From the NCBI GenBank assembly GCA_001799975.1, contig MGUQ01000100.1, positions 4,216-9,242 of the forward strand: DNA of 5,027 nucleotides, in the 5' to 3' direction. Source of the DNA: Elusimicrobia bacterium RIFCSPLOWO2_01_FULL_54_10. GTDB taxonomy: Bacteria > Elusimicrobiota > Elusimicrobia > 2-02-FULL-39-32. The position numbers and the translations under genes are program-made. The notes under the pieces are model-generated. The model was not told the origin of the DNA. It worked only from the letters and a program-made list of their open reading frames with translations, and searched no databases. Below, one piece after another: positions 4,729-5,027 of the stretch (positions are counted from its first letter, which is position 1; each line of letters begins with the position of its first letter).

Positions 4729-4756
4729 ATGTTACAATAAATTTACATTTTTTAAA
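4729..4756 (-). promoter_or_regulatory. Possible weak promoter of the OmpR-type gene
   Basis: On the minus strand TTTAAA (4756-4751), a 16-base spacer and TAACAT (4734-4729) each match consensus at 4 of 6 positions. The -10-like box ends 7 bases before the ATG, the same geometry as in the kinase promoter. In an AT-rich stretch like this such matches arise easily, so this is a weak call. Confidence 0.25.
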
Positions 4757-4782
4757 AGGCTTAATTTATTATTTTCACGCCC

Positions 4783-4810
4783 TTGAAGATGGCGGAAATT
4801 CTGCTAAAAT
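4783..4810 (+). promoter_or_regulatory. Sigma70-type promoter of the downstream receiver gene, leaderless geometry
   Basis: TTGAAG (4783-4788), a 16-base spacer, then TAAAAT (4805-4810); the -10 box matches 5 of 6 and the -35 box 4 of 6. Transcription would begin at about 4817, which is the G of the only available start codon (GTG 4817; an in-frame TGA lies at 4811-4813). Confidence 0.5.
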
Positions 4811-4816
4811 TGAAGT

Positions 4817-5027
4817 GTGAAGAAGATTCTTATCATCGACGATGAGCTTTCAATCGTCAACTTCATAACCGACGTCTCCAAGGTCCTGGGGTTCGACGCC
4901 AAATTCCTCACCAGCGGCAAAAAAGCCTTTTCCACGGCCAAAGAATGGAAGCCGGACGTCATCACCCTGGACATCATGATCCCTTCGCCCAACGGCCTTG
5001 AAGTGCTGGCGCTGCTGAAACCTGACC
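4817..5027 (+). CDS. Response regulator receiver domain protein, 3'-partial
   Basis: The 70 visible codons are the first half of a receiver domain: a beta strand KKILIIDDE with the acidic pair Asp8/Asp9, then phospho-acceptor Asp52 in VITLDIMIPSPNGLEVL. The frame runs off the right edge before the switch Thr/Ser and the Lys, so neither domain completeness nor an output domain can be judged. GTG at 4817 is the only start: an in-frame TGA lies two codons upstream at 4811-4813. No Shine-Dalgarno sequence fits. It is divergent from the OmpR-type gene across a 95-base gap. The MIPSPNG loop after the aspartate differs slightly from the common MPxMDG. Receiver identity is firm; the rest of the protein is unknown. 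Confidence 0.88.
   Translation, partial: MKKILIIDDELSIVNFITDVSKVLGFDAKFLTSGKKAFSTAKEWKPDVITLDIMIPSPNGLEVLALLKPD

Overview
The window looks like the chromosome of a Gram-negative (two-membrane) bacterium with GC-rich coding DNA. The outer-membrane TolC-type protein shows the cell-envelope type. The taxon cannot be fixed by reading alone. The overall style (a TolC-like protein with an enlarged central strand region, several stand-alone receiver proteins, unknown small membrane proteins) would suit an uncultured lineage such as Omnitrophota or Elusimicrobiota, but that is a weak guess.

Layout: (1) The left third is the 3' part of a TolC-family outer membrane protein gene on the + strand; its reading frame runs off the left edge. 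(2) Bases 1532-1900 hold no gene but are packed with palindromes. Two divergent copies of one structured repeat (1541-1669 and 1762-1898, inverted relative to each other) flank a third, unrelated stem-loop (1702-1740). Each repeat copy starts 2-9 bases after the stop codon of the neighbouring gene and lies in the sense orientation of that gene. (3) Bases 1901-2746 (minus strand) are a three-gene operon of small, unrecognised membrane proteins, with a strong sigma70-type promoter and a good Shine-Dalgarno sequence before the first gene only. (4) Bases 2814-4021 (plus strand) are a soluble histidine kinase overlapped by four bases (ATGA) by a single-domain receiver protein. The promoter of this pair and that of the minus-strand operon share one palindromic -35 region. 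(5) Converging on the pair with a 4-base gap is an OmpR/PhoB-type response regulator (4026-4721, minus). (6) Divergent from it, across a 95-base AT-rich gap, a further receiver-domain gene begins at 4817 and runs off the right edge.

Working together: the right half is a signalling cluster (one kinase, three receiver proteins, of which one has a visible DNA-binding domain). The kinase has no membrane or recognisable sensor domain, so its input probably comes from a partner protein. Two features stand out. First, the -10 boxes of the kinase gene and of the last receiver gene sit 6-7 bases before their start codons, which predicts leaderless mRNAs. Second, the paired 3'-end repeats keep hairpin pairing while changing sequence, as a structured RNA or a palindromic mobile element would.
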